From positions 1,922,001 through 1,986,000 of the forward strand of contig NZ_CP109430.1 in the NCBI RefSeq assembly GCF_036250735.1: a stretch of DNA of 64,000 bases. Direction: 5' to 3'. A program made the position numbers and the translations under genes. The stretch is from Streptosporangium sp. NBC_01495 (GTDB taxonomy: Bacteria; Actinomycetota; Actinomycetes; Streptosporangiales; Streptosporangiaceae). Below, one piece after another: positions 34,938 through 43,110 of this stretch. The notes under the pieces were generated by a model, which ran no database searches, was not told the DNA's origin, and saw only the letters and a program-made list of their open reading frames with translations. Each line of letters starts with the position of its first letter. Position 1 is the first letter of the stretch.

Positions 34938-34968
34938 GCGGCCCTCGATCCGCGAGATCGAGGGCCGC
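34938..34968 (+). terminator. Perfect 13-bp terminator hairpin after the peptide gene
   Basis: GCGGCCCTCGATC (34938-34950) and GATCGAGGGCCGC (34956-34968) pair perfectly around CGCGA, followed by GCGGACTTTTCG with a short U run. It ends the HTH/GNAT/peptide unit and may also serve the convergent NUDIX gene. Confidence 0.85.
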
Positions 34969-35029
34969 GCGGACTTTTCGTCTCCGCCTATTCATCCCTG
35001 TTCGCAGTCGTCCGTGCCGGGCGGCCGGG

Positions 35030-35488
35030 TCATCCCAGCCGGGTGACGCGGGAGACGACCTCCGGCAGGTCCGGGGGCTCCAGGAAGCCGGGGAGGCCGG
35101 CCATCTCCGCCGGTGAGAACCAGCCGGAGCCGAGGTGGGTGATGTCCTCCTCGGTGGTGAACGCCCCGGCGCTCACCTCGGGGGTGCCCTCGAACCTGGC
35201 CAGATAGAACCGCTCGGTCTTGGCGTAGTGGACGCCGAGCCAGTGGAACTCCCGGCGTACCGGCACCCACCGGTCCAGCACCGCCTCGCCCGGCAGGCCC
35301 GTCTCCTCCGTGAGTTCGCGCCGCGCGGTGTCGAGGGGGGTCTCACCCGGGTCGATCCCGCCGCCCGGCGGTTCCCACAGGGTCTGGCCGCCGACGGGGT
35401 CGCGCCAGTGCATGAGAAGCACCCGGCCCGATCCGTCCACACAGATCACCCGGGCCGCGGGCCGGTCGTTCGGCTGAGGGGCGTCCAT
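35030..35488 (-). CDS. NUDIX hydrolase
   Basis: ATG 35488 starts a 152-residue protein with a full Nudix box: GGIDPGETPLDTARRELTEETGL fits GX5EX7REUXEEXGU, giving the Mg-binding Glu residues. Flanking strands are ARVICVDGSGRVLLMHWRDP and RREFHWLGVHYAKTERFYLARF. It should hydrolyse a nucleoside diphosphate linked to another group; the family is too broad to name the substrate. It is convergent with the peptide unit and divergent from purU; the region between NUDIX and purU (about 200 nt) holds their promoters. Confidence 0.92.
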   Translation of the reverse strand: MDAPQPNDRPAARVICVDGSGRVLLMHWRDPVGGQTLWEPPGGGIDPGETPLDTARRELTEETGLPGEAVLDRWVPVRREFHWLGVHYAKTERFYLARFEGTPEVSAGAFTTEEDITHLGSGWFSPAEMAGLPGFLEPPDLPEVVSRVTRLG

Positions 35489-35690
35489 AGGGCAGGGAGA
35501 GTAGCAGCGCCGTCCACCCGCCGGGTCCGTGCCCCGGGCGCCTCCGGCGGTTCCGGTGGCGTCGGGGCCTTCGTGGCTTCTGGTCCGCCACGTGCCGGAC
35601 GGCCGGGTACGGCGGTGGGATTCGCTGTACTCTGCCCAGGTCAGGTGGAAGCACCAGGCGATCCGACCTCTCAAGCTCAAGGGTGAAGGC

Positions 35691-36545
35691 ATGAGTTCCA
35701 GGGCCGAGTTTGTGTTGACGCTGTCCTGCCCGGACCGTCCGGGAGTGGTGGCCGCGGTCTCCGGTCTCCTGGCCGGGCGGGGATGCAACATCATCGAGAG
35801 CCAGCAGTTCGGTGACGCCGTGGCCGGGCGGTTCTTCATGCGGGTGCAGTTCGCCTCTCCGCTGCCCGACGGGGAGCTGCGCGAGGCCTTCGCCGCGCTC
35901 GCTCCCGAGCTCGGCATGGATTTCAAGCTGCGCGAGATCTCCGTCAAGCCGCGCGTGCTGGTGATGGTCAGCAGGTTCGGCCACTGCCTGAACGATCTCC
36001 TCTACCGGATGCGCTCCGGCCTGCTCGACATCGAGATCGTCGCGGTCGTCTCCAACCACCCGGACCTGCGGCCGCTGACCCAGTCGTACGGCATCGACTA
36101 TCACCACCTGCCGATCACCCCCGAGACCAAGCCCAGGCAGGAGGCGGAGATCCTGACCCTGGTCGACCACTACCGGGCCGACCTGGTGGTGCTCGCCCGC
36201 TACATGCAGGTGCTGTCGGAGGACCTCTGCGTCAAGCTCGCGGGTAACGTGATCAACATCCACCACTCGTTCCTGCCGTCGTTCAAGGGTGCCAAGCCCT
36301 ACCACCAGGCGCACTCCCGCGGCGTGAAGCTGATCGGCGCGACCGCGCACTACGTGACCGCCGACCTCGACGAGGGCCCGATCATCGAGCAGGAGGTCGC
36401 CCGGGTCAACCACACCCACTCCGCGGACGACCTCGCCGCCATCGGCCGCGACGTCGAGTGCCAGGCCCTGGCACGTGCCGTCCGCTGGCACACCGAGCAG
36501 CGCGTCCTGCTCGACGGTCACAAGACGATCGTTTTCCCCCGCTGA
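35691..36545 (+). CDS. purU: Formyltetrahydrofolate deformylase
   Basis: ATG 35691 follows GGGTGAAGGC. The 284-residue protein has an N-terminal ACT domain (FVLTLSCPDRPGVVAAVSGLLAGRGCNIIESQQF) and a C-terminal formyltransferase-fold domain: VLVMVSRFGHCLNDLLYR, VVSNHPDLRPL, VLARYMQVLS, and the catalytic INIHHSFLPSFKGAKPYHQA with downstream YVTADLDEGPII Asp. It hydrolyses 10-formyl-THF to formate and THF, balancing one-carbon pools. Stand-alone gene, normal length. Confidence 0.95.
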   Translation: MSSRAEFVLTLSCPDRPGVVAAVSGLLAGRGCNIIESQQFGDAVAGRFFMRVQFASPLPDGELREAFAALAPELGMDFKLREISVKPRVLVMVSRFGHCLNDLLYRMRSGLLDIEIVAVVSNHPDLRPLTQSYGIDYHHLPITPETKPRQEAEILTLVDHYRADLVVLARYMQVLSEDLCVKLAGNVINIHHSFLPSFKGAKPYHQAHSRGVKLIGATAHYVTADLDEGPIIEQEVARVNHTHSADDLAAIGRDVECQALARAVRWHTEQRVLLDGHKTIVFPR

Positions 36546-36758
36546 CGCGGCGACCGGTCACCGCGGCCCGCGCGATCGGGTCACCGCGGCCCGCCACTGC
36601 GGCCTGTGGCCGGTCATCGCGGTCCGCGCCCGGTGAAGTGTGCCCCGCGATCGGTCGACCACTGCGGCCCGCGGCCCGCCACTGTGGCCTGCAGCCGGTA
36701 ACTGTGGCCTGCGATCGGTCACTGCGGCCCGTAGCCGGTCATCGCGGCTCGCGCCTGG
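36546..36758. repeat. Degenerate short tandem repeats
   Basis: Variants of GGTCACCGCGGCCCGC, GGTCATCGCGGTCCGCG and CCACTGCGGCCCGCGGCC alternate about every 16-22 bp through the gap between purU and the hydrophilic protein gene. No gene is evident. The repeats continue slightly into the 3' end of that gene. Confidence 0.65.
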
Positions 36759-37148
36759 TCACCGCGGTCCGCGGCCGGGTTTCCGGGGGCTGATGCCGGT
36801 GACGTCCTCGGGGTGGGAGACGCCGTAGGGGCGTCCCCTCTCGTCGGTGCCGACCTTCTCGCGACCCGCCTCCTTCTTCCGGGAGGCGGTCTTCTCGGCG
36901 CCGCGGTGCTCGCTGGTGCCGACGCCGAGGGGGGACCGGGCCTCGGTGTCGGTGGAGGGGACGCCCCCGCGCTCCACACCGGACACCACGCGAGGCGGCC
37001 CCTTGTCGTCCGGAGGGGGGCCGAAGGCCAGGTTTCCCGACCGTACGACCTCCTCGCTGGCGTGGCCAACGTCGCGGGAGTGGCCGTGCTCCCCCTGCTT
37101 GCCCTTGCCGCTCCGGCCCTTTTCTCCGGTTTTGTGTTTTTCGTTCAT
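36759..37148 (-). CDS. Hydrophilic protein of unknown function at the end of the hydrogenase operon
   Basis: ATG 37148 (AGAGG upstream) starts a 129-residue, strongly charged and Gly-rich protein (NEKHKTGEKGRSGKGKQGEHG...GGVPSTDTEARSPLG...GTDERGRPYGVSHPEDVTGISP). It has no hydrophobic core and is probably disordered. It follows hypE by 27 nt on the same strand, so it is the distal cistron of the hydrogenase run. I know no function. The last part (RKPGRGPR) runs into a repeat region and the end may be extended by repeat growth. Confidence 0.5.
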   Translation of the reverse strand: MNEKHKTGEKGRSGKGKQGEHGHSRDVGHASEEVVRSGNLAFGPPPDDKGPPRVVSGVERGGVPSTDTEARSPLGVGTSEHRGAEKTASRKKEAGREKVGTDERGRPYGVSHPEDVTGISPRKPGRGPR

Positions 37149-37175
37149 GTCCAGCACCTCTGATTCGCTCGGTGG

Positions 37176-38492
37176 TCAGCAGATTCTCGGTAGTGGGTCG
37201 CCGACCAGCAGGTCGACGATGCGGGTGCCGCCGAAGGAGGTCCTGAGCAGGACCAGTCCCGGCGGGTCGTCGTTGATCCGCCCGATGATCGCCGCGTCGG
37301 AGCCGAGCGGGTGGGAACGGAGGGCGGCCAGGGCCGCCTCGGCGGAGTCCCCGGCCACCACCGCGACCATCCGGCCCTCACAGGCGACGTAGAGCGGGTC
37401 GATCCCCAGCAGCTCGCACGCCCCCCGTACGGCCGGACGGACCGGCACCGCGTCCTCGTCGAGGACGACGGCGACCCGCGAGGCCTCCGCTATCTCGTTG
37501 ACGATCGTCGCCACCCCGCCCCGGGTCGCGTCGCGCAGGCAGCGCACCGCGCAGCCGCCGTCGCCGCCCTCAGCGCCGCCGCAGGCGTCCAGCAGCAGGT
37601 CGACGAGGGTGTTGAGCGGAGCGGTGTCGGAGCACAGGTCGGCCTCGATGTCGAGCTCTCCCCTGGCGAGCATGATGGTGATCCCGTGCTCGCCGATCGG
37701 CCCGGACACGATGACCGCGTCTCCCGGCCGCGCGGAGGCGGCGCTCAGCCGGACGGGCCGGTCGAGCGTCCCGATGCCGGAGGTGGTGACGTAGCAGCCG
37801 TCCGCCTTGCCCCTCTCCACGACCTTGGTGTCGCCGGTGACGATCCACACGCCCGCCAGCCGTGCCGCCTCCGCCATCGAGGCGGTGACGCGCCGCAGGT
37901 CGGCGACGGGGAAGCCCTCTTCCAGGATGAACCCGGCCGACAGGTAGCGGGGGCGGGCCCCGCACATGGCCAGGTCGTTGACGGTGCCGTTGACCGCCAG
38001 ATCGCCGATGTCGCCGCCCGGGAAGAACAGCGGCGTGACCACGAACGCGTCGGTGGTGAAGGCGAGCCCGCCGGCGACCGCGCCGTCCTCCAGGGGCTCC
38101 AGCATCGGGTTGCGGAACGACTCCAGGAACACCGCCTCGATCAGGGTGTGCGTGGCCTTGCCGCCCGCGCCGTGCGCCAGGGTGATGCGGTCCTCCCGCA
38201 CGCGCGCCCCGCGCCGCCGCACCCGCTCGATCCGGTCCAGCACCTGCCGCTCCCGGCCGCGCGTCTCTTCTTCCAGGTCCGGTACGTGTTCATGGCCGTG
38301 TGCCGCCTCGCCCAGGTCCGGTACGTGTCCGGAGCCGCGTGCCTCTTCTTCCAGGTCCGGTACGTGTTCGAGGCCGTGTGCCGCCTCCCTCAGGCCGGGC
38401 ACCTGTCGTTCCCCGCCGCGCGATCGTGGCGGATCCATCTCCCGCACGCCGTGCTCCTCGGCCCGTCCGGTGCCGCCCGTTCCGCCGTTCAC
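37176..38492 (-). CDS. hypE: Hydrogenase maturation protein HypE with repeat-bearing N-terminus
   Basis: HypE dehydrates the thiocarbamoyl group on its own C-terminal Cys to thiocyanate, supplying CN ligands for the NiFe site. The core (ITLAHGAGGKATHTLIEAVFLESF...GGDIGDLAVNGTVNDLAMCGARP...VTGDTKVVERGKADGCYV...RDATRGGVATIVNEIAEAS) and the final PRIC are intact. GTG 38492 overlaps the hypD stop, giving 438 residues against about 340-360 usual. The extra N-terminus is a run of EHVPDLEEEARG-like 12-residue repeats before the conserved-looking DRIERVRRR. A GTG at 38201 would remove the whole extension including DRIERVRRR. Confidence 0.9.
   Translation of the reverse strand: MNGGTGGTGRAEEHGVREMDPPRSRGGERQVPGLREAAHGLEHVPDLEEEARGSGHVPDLGEAAHGHEHVPDLEEETRGRERQVLDRIERVRRRGARVREDRITLAHGAGGKATHTLIEAVFLESFRNPMLEPLEDGAVAGGLAFTTDAFVVTPLFFPGGDIGDLAVNGTVNDLAMCGARPRYLSAGFILEEGFPVADLRRVTASMAEAARLAGVWIVTGDTKVVERGKADGCYVTTSGIGTLDRPVRLSAASARPGDAVIVSGPIGEHGITIMLARGELDIEADLCSDTAPLNTLVDLLLDACGGAEGGDGGCAVRCLRDATRGGVATIVNEIAEASRVAVVLDEDAVPVRPAVRGACELLGIDPLYVACEGRMVAVVAGDSAEAALAALRSHPLGSDAAIIGRINDDPPGLVLLRTSFGGTRIVDLLVGDPLPRIC
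38268..38410. repeat. In-frame 36-39-bp minisatellite in hypE
   Basis: The motif CAGGTCCGGTACGTGT recurs near 38275, 38313 and 38352, with a weaker CAGGCCGGGCACCTGT near 38391. Translated on the minus strand it gives HVPDLEEEARG / HVPDLGEAAHG units in the N-terminal extension of HypE. Confidence 0.85.
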
Positions 38493-39616
38493 CTCCGGGT
38501 CGCCTCCTTGACGCGCTCGCGCGAGAAGCGGCCGAAGTTGTAGTACGCCGCGCAGGCGCCCTCGGACGACACCATGCACGTGCCGATCGGCGTCTCCGGG
38601 GTGCACGCGGTGCCGAACACCTTGCACTCCCAGGGCTTGAGCACTCCCTTGAGCACCTCGCCGCACTGGCACGCCTTCGGATCGGCCACCCGCCCGCCCG
38701 GAATCCGGAAGATCCGCTCGGCGTCGAAGGCGGCGTACCGCTCCGTGACCCTGAGCGCCGACTGCGAGATGAAGCCGAGCCCGCGCCATTCGAAGTACGG
38801 CCGCAGCTCCATCACCTGGCCGATGACGCGCAGGGCCTTGAGGTTGCCGTCCCACGGGACGACCCGGGAGTACTGGTTCTCCACCTCCGAGCGGCCCTCG
38901 GACAGCTGCAGGAGGATGCGGTAGACCGTGTGCAGCACGTCCAGCGGCTCGAAACCGGCCACCACCATGGGCTTGCCGTAGCCGCGCGCGACGAATCCGT
39001 ACGGCCGGCAGCCGATCACGGTGGAGACGTGGCCCGGCCCGATGAACCCGTCCAGGCGCAGGTCGGGAGAGTCCAGGATCGCCTTGATGGCGGGGATGAT
39101 CGTCACGTGGTTGCAGAAGATCGAGAAGTTCTCGATCCCCTCGGCCTCGGCGCGCAGGACCGTCATCGCCGTCGAGGGCGCGGTGGTCTCGAACCCGATG
39201 GCCATGAAGACCACGCGCCTGCCGGGGTTCTGCCGGGCGATCTTCAGGGCGTCCAGCGGGGAGTAGACCATCCGGATGTCGGCCCCCCGCGCCTTGGCGT
39301 CCAGGAACGAGCCGTTCCCGCCGGGCACCCGCATCATGTCGCCGAACGACGTCATGATCACGTCCGGCTGCTCGGCGATGTGGATGGCGTCGTCCACTCG
39401 TCCCATGGGGATGACGCAGACCGGGCAACCGGGGCCGTGCACCAGGGTGACGGCCTCGGGCAGGTAGTCCTCCAGGCCGTGCTTGTAGATCGTGTGGGTG
39501 TGCCCGCCGCACACCTCCATGAACTTGTAGTCGCGGCCGGGCTCGCACAGCGCGGCGATCCGCGCGGCGAGCATCCGGGCCTTCTCGGCGTCGCGGTACT
39601 CGTCGACGAAACGCAT
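38489..39616 (-). CDS. hypD: Hydrogenase maturation protein HypD
   Basis: HypD is the [4Fe-4S] scaffold on which the Fe(CN)2CO unit is assembled with HypC. The 375-residue protein has all fixed parts: MEVCGGHTHTIYKHGLEDYLP, HGPGCPVCVIPMGRVD, FETTAPSTA, IGPGHVSTVIG, and the C-terminal cluster cysteines CQCGEVLKG and CKVFGTACTPETPIGTCMVSSEGACAAYYNF. Its start lies 6 nt after hypC and its stop overlaps the hypE GTG. Length and motifs are normal. Confidence 0.96.
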   Translation of the reverse strand: MRFVDEYRDAEKARMLAARIAALCEPGRDYKFMEVCGGHTHTIYKHGLEDYLPEAVTLVHGPGCPVCVIPMGRVDDAIHIAEQPDVIMTSFGDMMRVPGGNGSFLDAKARGADIRMVYSPLDALKIARQNPGRRVVFMAIGFETTAPSTAMTVLRAEAEGIENFSIFCNHVTIIPAIKAILDSPDLRLDGFIGPGHVSTVIGCRPYGFVARGYGKPMVVAGFEPLDVLHTVYRILLQLSEGRSEVENQYSRVVPWDGNLKALRVIGQVMELRPYFEWRGLGFISQSALRVTERYAAFDAERIFRIPGGRVADPKACQCGEVLKGVLKPWECKVFGTACTPETPIGTCMVSSEGACAAYYNFGRFSRERVKEATRR

Positions 39617-39622
39617 CAGCCC

Positions 39623-39901
39623 TCACCCCTCTTCGATCATGGATTCTCGGAGGGCCGCGATCTCGTCCTCGTACGCCTGGCCGATGCTTTCGAGGAAGTC
39701 GAGCGCGGCCCTGGCCTCCACCTCGTCGATCTTCGACAGTGCGAACCCGACGTGGATGAGGATCCAGTCGCCGGGCACGACGCGCTCGTCCTCGAGCAGG
39801 CCGATGTTGATCGCGCGTTTGACGCCGCAGACGTCGACCATGGCCAGATCAGGACGGTCCGACAGGATTTCCACGATCTCGCCGGGAATTCCCAGGCACA
39901 T
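39623..39901 (-). CDS. hypC: Hydrogenase maturation chaperone HypC
   Basis: The 92-residue protein begins with the essential Met-Cys (MCLGIPGEIVEI), continues VDVCGVKRAINIGLLEDERVVPGDWILIHVGFALSKIDE and ends with a helical tail. It carries the Fe(CN)2CO unit from HypD to the large-subunit precursor. Its start lies inside the 3' end of hypA (53-nt overlap), a larger overlap than usual in this operon. A second, atypical HypC-like gene lies near the other end of the cluster. Confidence 0.96.
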   Translation of the reverse strand: MCLGIPGEIVEILSDRPDLAMVDVCGVKRAINIGLLEDERVVPGDWILIHVGFALSKIDEVEARAALDFLESIGQAYEDEIAALRESMIEEG

Positions 39902-40241
39902 GAGAGGCCTCCGCCAGCTGGATGGATTCGAGGACGAGGTCGTCGCCGCCCTCGGTGTCGAGATCGGTGCCGTCGCACCCCGCGCAGACGGCGAAGGGGT
40001 CGGCCGTGGTGGACGTGTTTCCGCAGGAGCGGCAGGTCATCCGCACCGGGACGATGACCAGGTCCACGTGGGCGCCCTCGGCCACGGACCCGCCGGCGAT
40101 CGAGGAGAATGCCTGGTTGATCGCCGGCTCCGTGACGCGGAGCAGGGCGCCCGCGTGGACTCGCGCCCGCCGCACCCGCCTGCCGTCCGCCCGCTTCTCC
40201 ACCGCGGTGAGGATCGCCTCGGCGATCCCGAATTCATGCAT
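39849..40241 (-). CDS. hypA: Hydrogenase nickel chaperone HypA
   Basis: The 130-residue protein begins MHEFGIAEAI with the nickel-binding His2, and has the zinc site CRSCGN...CAGCD. The conserved body ends at GDDLVLESIQL; the last about 20 residues overlap hypC and look unconserved. HypA passes nickel to the large subunit, normally together with the GTPase HypB, but no hypB is present here. It lies about 150 nt downstream of the small DUF6893 gene. Confidence 0.93.
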   Translation of the reverse strand: MHEFGIAEAILTAVEKRADGRRVRRARVHAGALLRVTEPAINQAFSSIAGGSVAEGAHVDLVIVPVRMTCRSCGNTSTTADPFAVCAGCDGTDLDTEGGDDLVLESIQLAEASHVPGNSRRDRGNPVGPS

Positions 40242-40392
40242 TGGTTGATCCTTCTCATCGCATTCAGGAGTTTTGTCGTTTCGGTGTGCCGTGACCGGAC
40301 GTGATCCGCCCGAGCGGTCCGGGGGTCGTACGGAGCCACCGGGTCGTGTCCCGTCCCGGCTCGTCCCGTGGTCCGCCCTGCGCGCGGGCCCG

Positions 40393-40497
40393 CTACATGT
40401 TCCGCATCCTCATGTAGCGCTTGATGTCGGGGAGCGACCGGTAGACCAGCACGGCCACCCCCGCCAGCACCGCCCCGGCCAGAAGGCGTTTCAGCAT
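40393..40497 (-). CDS. DUF6893-type 34-residue protein
   Basis: The ORF is MLKRLLAGAVLAGVAVLVYR followed by SLPDIKRYMRMRNM. It has one hydrophobic helix and a basic tail, matching the DUF6893 family of tiny proteins found in actinobacterial hydrogenase clusters. Its ATG overlaps the end of the maturation protease gene (ATGCTGA), so it is translationally coupled. It may be a membrane anchor or assembly factor; no role is established. Confidence 0.75.
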   Translation of the reverse strand: MLKRLLAGAVLAGVAVLVYRSLPDIKRYMRMRNM

Positions 40498-40994
40498 GTC
40501 CGTTCCTCCTCGTGGCCCGCGGTGGCGAGTGCCATCGCGATCTGTTGCCCCGCGAGCTCGACGACCAGGTCGGCCGCCCTGCCGACGGCGTCCGCGACCG
40601 GCGCGCTGAGCTCCATGCCCGGCGAGGTGTCGGTGGGCTGGCAGCCGACGAGCAGGACGTGACCGGCCTCGCCGCCGAGCACGCCCACCAGCGAGAGCAC
40701 GGTCTCCGGCGTCATCGAGTGCGCGTCGGCGAAGGATCCCGGTACGTCGCCCGCCGACGGTTCGAGGACGTACAGGGTGCCGGGCGGACCGTCGCGGGAG
40801 ACCGCGTCGACCAGGATCGCGGTGTCGTACCCGCCGCCGGTCAGCTCGTACGCCAGGTGGATGCCCCGGATGCCGAAGTCCCTGACCTCGACCTCGCCGG
40901 GCAGGTCGGCGCGGGCCAGGTGCCTGGCCACCGCGACCCCGAAGCCGTCGTCGCCGAGGAAGACGTTTCCCACGCCGGCCACCAGGATCCTCAC
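40491..40994 (-). CDS. Hydrogenase maturation endopeptidase (HyaD/HupD type)
   Basis: GTG 40994, with GGGAGG upstream, starts a 167-residue protease of the HycI/HupD family: VRILVAGVGNVFLGDDGFGVAVARHL with the nickel-sensing Glu/Asp position, VRDFGIRGIHLAYEL, ILVDAVSRDGPPGTLYV, DAHSMTPETVLSLV (nickel-binding His). It cleaves the C-terminus of the large subunit after nickel insertion. Start and stop overlap its neighbours (GTGA and ATGCTGA), so it is expressed with them. Confidence 0.93.
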   Translation of the reverse strand: MRILVAGVGNVFLGDDGFGVAVARHLARADLPGEVEVRDFGIRGIHLAYELTGGGYDTAILVDAVSRDGPPGTLYVLEPSAGDVPGSFADAHSMTPETVLSLVGVLGGEAGHVLLVGCQPTDTSPGMELSAPVADAVGRAADLVVELAGQQIAMALATAGHEEERTC

Positions 40995-42472
40995 GCGCCC
41001 ACCTCCCCGTCGGCGGCGGGACCGCCCGCCGGTGAGCCGTCCGTGAGTGGCTCGACCTCGTCGGGGGCGAAGTAGAGAAAGCGGCCGTGCGATCGGTGCA
41101 GGTCGGCGCCCGGGTCCTCGTCGAGGGTGACGGCCAGGTGGTGGGCGCCGTCGAGGTCGAGGAGCACGGCCTCGACGTGGGCGGTCCTGCCGGCCAGGAA
41201 CATGTCGTGGGCGTCGGCGCGCCGCCGGCCGGGAACCAGCCTGACCCTGCTGCCCCTGGAGACGGCCACCCCGGAGATCGTCACGCTGTCGGTCTCCGGG
41301 GAGAGCGCGGCGTCGCCGGCCGGATCCCACCAGGGGGTGGGCGTTTCCTCCCGGCTCGGGGGATCTCCCGTCTTCGAGGACGCGGGAGGCTGCCGGTCGG
41401 TGCGGTCGGTGCGGTCGGTGCGGTCGGTGCGGTCGGTGCGGTCGGTGCGGTCGGTGGCCGCCTCCACCGAGCGGATCGCGCCGTGGAGCCGTTCCAGCAG
41501 CTCGGGCGGCATGCTGCCGACCATGTCGATGAGCTCGGCCACCCGGGGATCGGTCTCCCGCGCCTCGCGCGTCTCCTCGTCGGTGAGGGTGAGCGTGCGC
41601 AGATGGAGCATCTCGTCGATCTCCGTGGAGTCGAACAGGGCCCCGGGACTCTCCGGCGCGATGTCCGGGTGGTCGTAGAGGATGATCGGCGAGGACAGCA
41701 CCACGTCCCGATGGCCGGGCTCGCCCACGAGTACCGGCCAGGTGTGCTCGTTGCGGCAGGTCTCCACGGCGGGCCGTGCCCATTCCGGCGGGTCGAGCAG
41801 GGAGACGAAGGCCCCGGCGTTCACCGCGATGAGCAGGTGCGCCGAGACCAGCGAGTGCCGCAGCGCCTGCTCGCGCGGCGCGCCCAGCGGCTTCCAGCGG
41901 TCGGTGTTCTCCACCCGGGCGCGCAGCTTGACCAGCTCGTACGGTCCGGGCACCCGCTCGGCGGAGACCCTGAGCGCGGCGTGCAGCGGCAGGTGCTCGG
42001 AGACGAGGCGCCCTATCACCTCTCCGGACGGCGCCACGATCGGCTCGACCACCCGGTCTCCGGGAATCCGTACCTCGATCACCCGCTCGGGGGCGTCGAG
42101 CAGGCCGGCGATGGGGAGTGTCACCTCCGCCTCCCGCTCGGTCGCCTCGTCGAAGGCGAGGTAGGTCCGGTGGCCGTTCCGCAGCTGCTGGACCGGCCAG
42201 TAGCCGTCGTCCTCGGCGCGCTCGACGCCGCGCGTCCTGACGTGCAGGAAACGCAGGTTCAGGTGCGCCACGGCGTACACGGCCCCTTCGAGGAGGCATT
42301 CGGTCACGCTGGCCGGATGCTCGGCGGTCGCGGTGAACCCCGGCGGGACGAGCACCCCGAACTGCCAGCGCACCTGGTTCTTGGCCGCCGAGGCGCGGTA
42401 GGGGTAGAGAAGGTAGCCCTCGTACAGCACCGCGTCCGCCACCCGCCGCGCGATGTCCATCGGAACGCTCAT
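40991..42472 (-). CDS. Conserved protein of the hydrogenase cluster, unknown function
   Basis: ATG 42472 overlaps the DUF6084 stop. The 493-residue soluble protein begins VPMDIARRVADAVLYEGYLLYPYRASAAKNQVRWQFGVLVPPG, has a middle with LRFLHVRTRGV, VSAHLLIAVNAGAFVSLLDPPEW and SSPIILYDHPDIAPESPG, and a C-terminal domain with SRGSRVRLVPGRRRADAHDMFLAGRTAHVEAV. Proteins with this start occur in actinobacterial group 1h hydrogenase clusters beside DUF5947 and DUF6084, from memory; their role is not known. Residues about 338-359 are a pure Thr-Asp-Arg repeat between two domains (see the repeat entry). Confidence 0.78.
   Translation of the reverse strand: MSVPMDIARRVADAVLYEGYLLYPYRASAAKNQVRWQFGVLVPPGFTATAEHPASVTECLLEGAVYAVAHLNLRFLHVRTRGVERAEDDGYWPVQQLRNGHRTYLAFDEATEREAEVTLPIAGLLDAPERVIEVRIPGDRVVEPIVAPSGEVIGRLVSEHLPLHAALRVSAERVPGPYELVKLRARVENTDRWKPLGAPREQALRHSLVSAHLLIAVNAGAFVSLLDPPEWARPAVETCRNEHTWPVLVGEPGHRDVVLSSPIILYDHPDIAPESPGALFDSTEIDEMLHLRTLTLTDEETREARETDPRVAELIDMVGSMPPELLERLHGAIRSVEAATDRTDRTDRTDRTDRTDRTDRQPPASSKTGDPPSREETPTPWWDPAGDAALSPETDSVTISGVAVSRGSRVRLVPGRRRADAHDMFLAGRTAHVEAVLLDLDGAHHLAVTLDEDPGADLHRSHGRFLYFAPDEVEPLTDGSPAGGPAADGEVGA
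41396..41458. repeat. 9-bp tandem repeat, about seven exact units
   Basis: The unit GGTCGGTGC recurs without change; on the minus strand it encodes (Thr-Asp-Arg)7 in the linker of the 493-residue protein. Such exact short repeats change length readily by slippage, and each change keeps the frame. Confidence 0.92.
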
Positions 42473-43110
42473 GGCCGCGTCTCCTTGAGCAGTAGTTCCA
42501 GGGTCTCGTCCCAGGTCGCCAGGGCGCGCCCGGACTTGAACCTGCTGAGTTCCCGCAGCGTGTCGCGGCGCAGCCGCAGCCACCCCGAGTCGGGGAAGTA
42601 GCGGTCCATCAGTTCCCGCCACACCGCCACCGGCAGCCGGCAGCGGGCCTCGCGGTGCCACGGCACCTGACTCACCGAGAAGCCGTCCCGCGCCCTGGCG
42701 AACACCGTGCCGCCGAAGAGCATGATCATTGGAATCTCGCCGTCGTCCAGGGCGGCGAAATACCGGCCCGCCGACACCTCCAGGTCGTAGCCGCACGGCA
42801 CCGGTACGTCGATCTCGGTGCTCCCGGTGAACGCCGGGACCATGACGGAGACGTTCGCGAACTGCAGGGGTTTCAGCGTGTCGCCCCATCGCGCCGGGTC
42901 CCCGAACAGGTCGCCGAGCAGCTCCGCCTCACCGTCGCCGTAGCGCCGCAGGTGGGGCTCCACCCGGATCTGGCAGCGCAGCGCGATGGTGTGCACCCCG
43001 TCGGGGGAGGGGTCGGTGACGCGCAGCCGGAAGACCAGCGTCGGGAAGGCCGCGTACGCCTCCGCCCGCACCCCCACGCAGTCGAACGCGAGCTCATCCA
43101 CAGTTCTCAC
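42469..43110 (-). CDS. DUF6084 family protein
   Basis: The 213-residue protein fits DUF6084, found in actinobacterial hydrogenase clusters: VDELAFDCVGVRAEAYAAFPTLVFRLRV at the N-terminus, IALRCQIRVEPHLRRY, LQFANVSVMVPAFTGSTEIDVPVPC, and a C-terminal VPWHREARCRLPVAVWRELMDRYFPDSGW. It appears to be a beta-rich cytosolic protein; no activity is known. It overlaps the DUF5947 gene upstream by 17 nt and the 493-residue gene downstream by 4 nt. Confidence 0.88.
   Translation of the reverse strand: MRTVDELAFDCVGVRAEAYAAFPTLVFRLRVTDPSPDGVHTIALRCQIRVEPHLRRYGDGEAELLGDLFGDPARWGDTLKPLQFANVSVMVPAFTGSTEIDVPVPCGYDLEVSAGRYFAALDDGEIPMIMLFGGTVFARARDGFSVSQVPWHREARCRLPVAVWRELMDRYFPDSGWLRLRRDTLRELSRFKSGRALATWDETLELLLKETRP

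Noticed and set aside
36813-37163. Plus-strand ORF opposite the hydrophilic protein gene
   Set aside because: It has no ribosome site or family likeness and lies on the opposite strand to the hydrogenase run; the minus-strand ORF has ATG, Shine-Dalgarno and operon spacing.
37176-39626. Single 816-residue minus-strand protein spanning hypE and hypD
   Set aside because: The upstream portion is an alternative frame of hypD; hypD itself is clear in another frame and overlaps hypE by GTGA.
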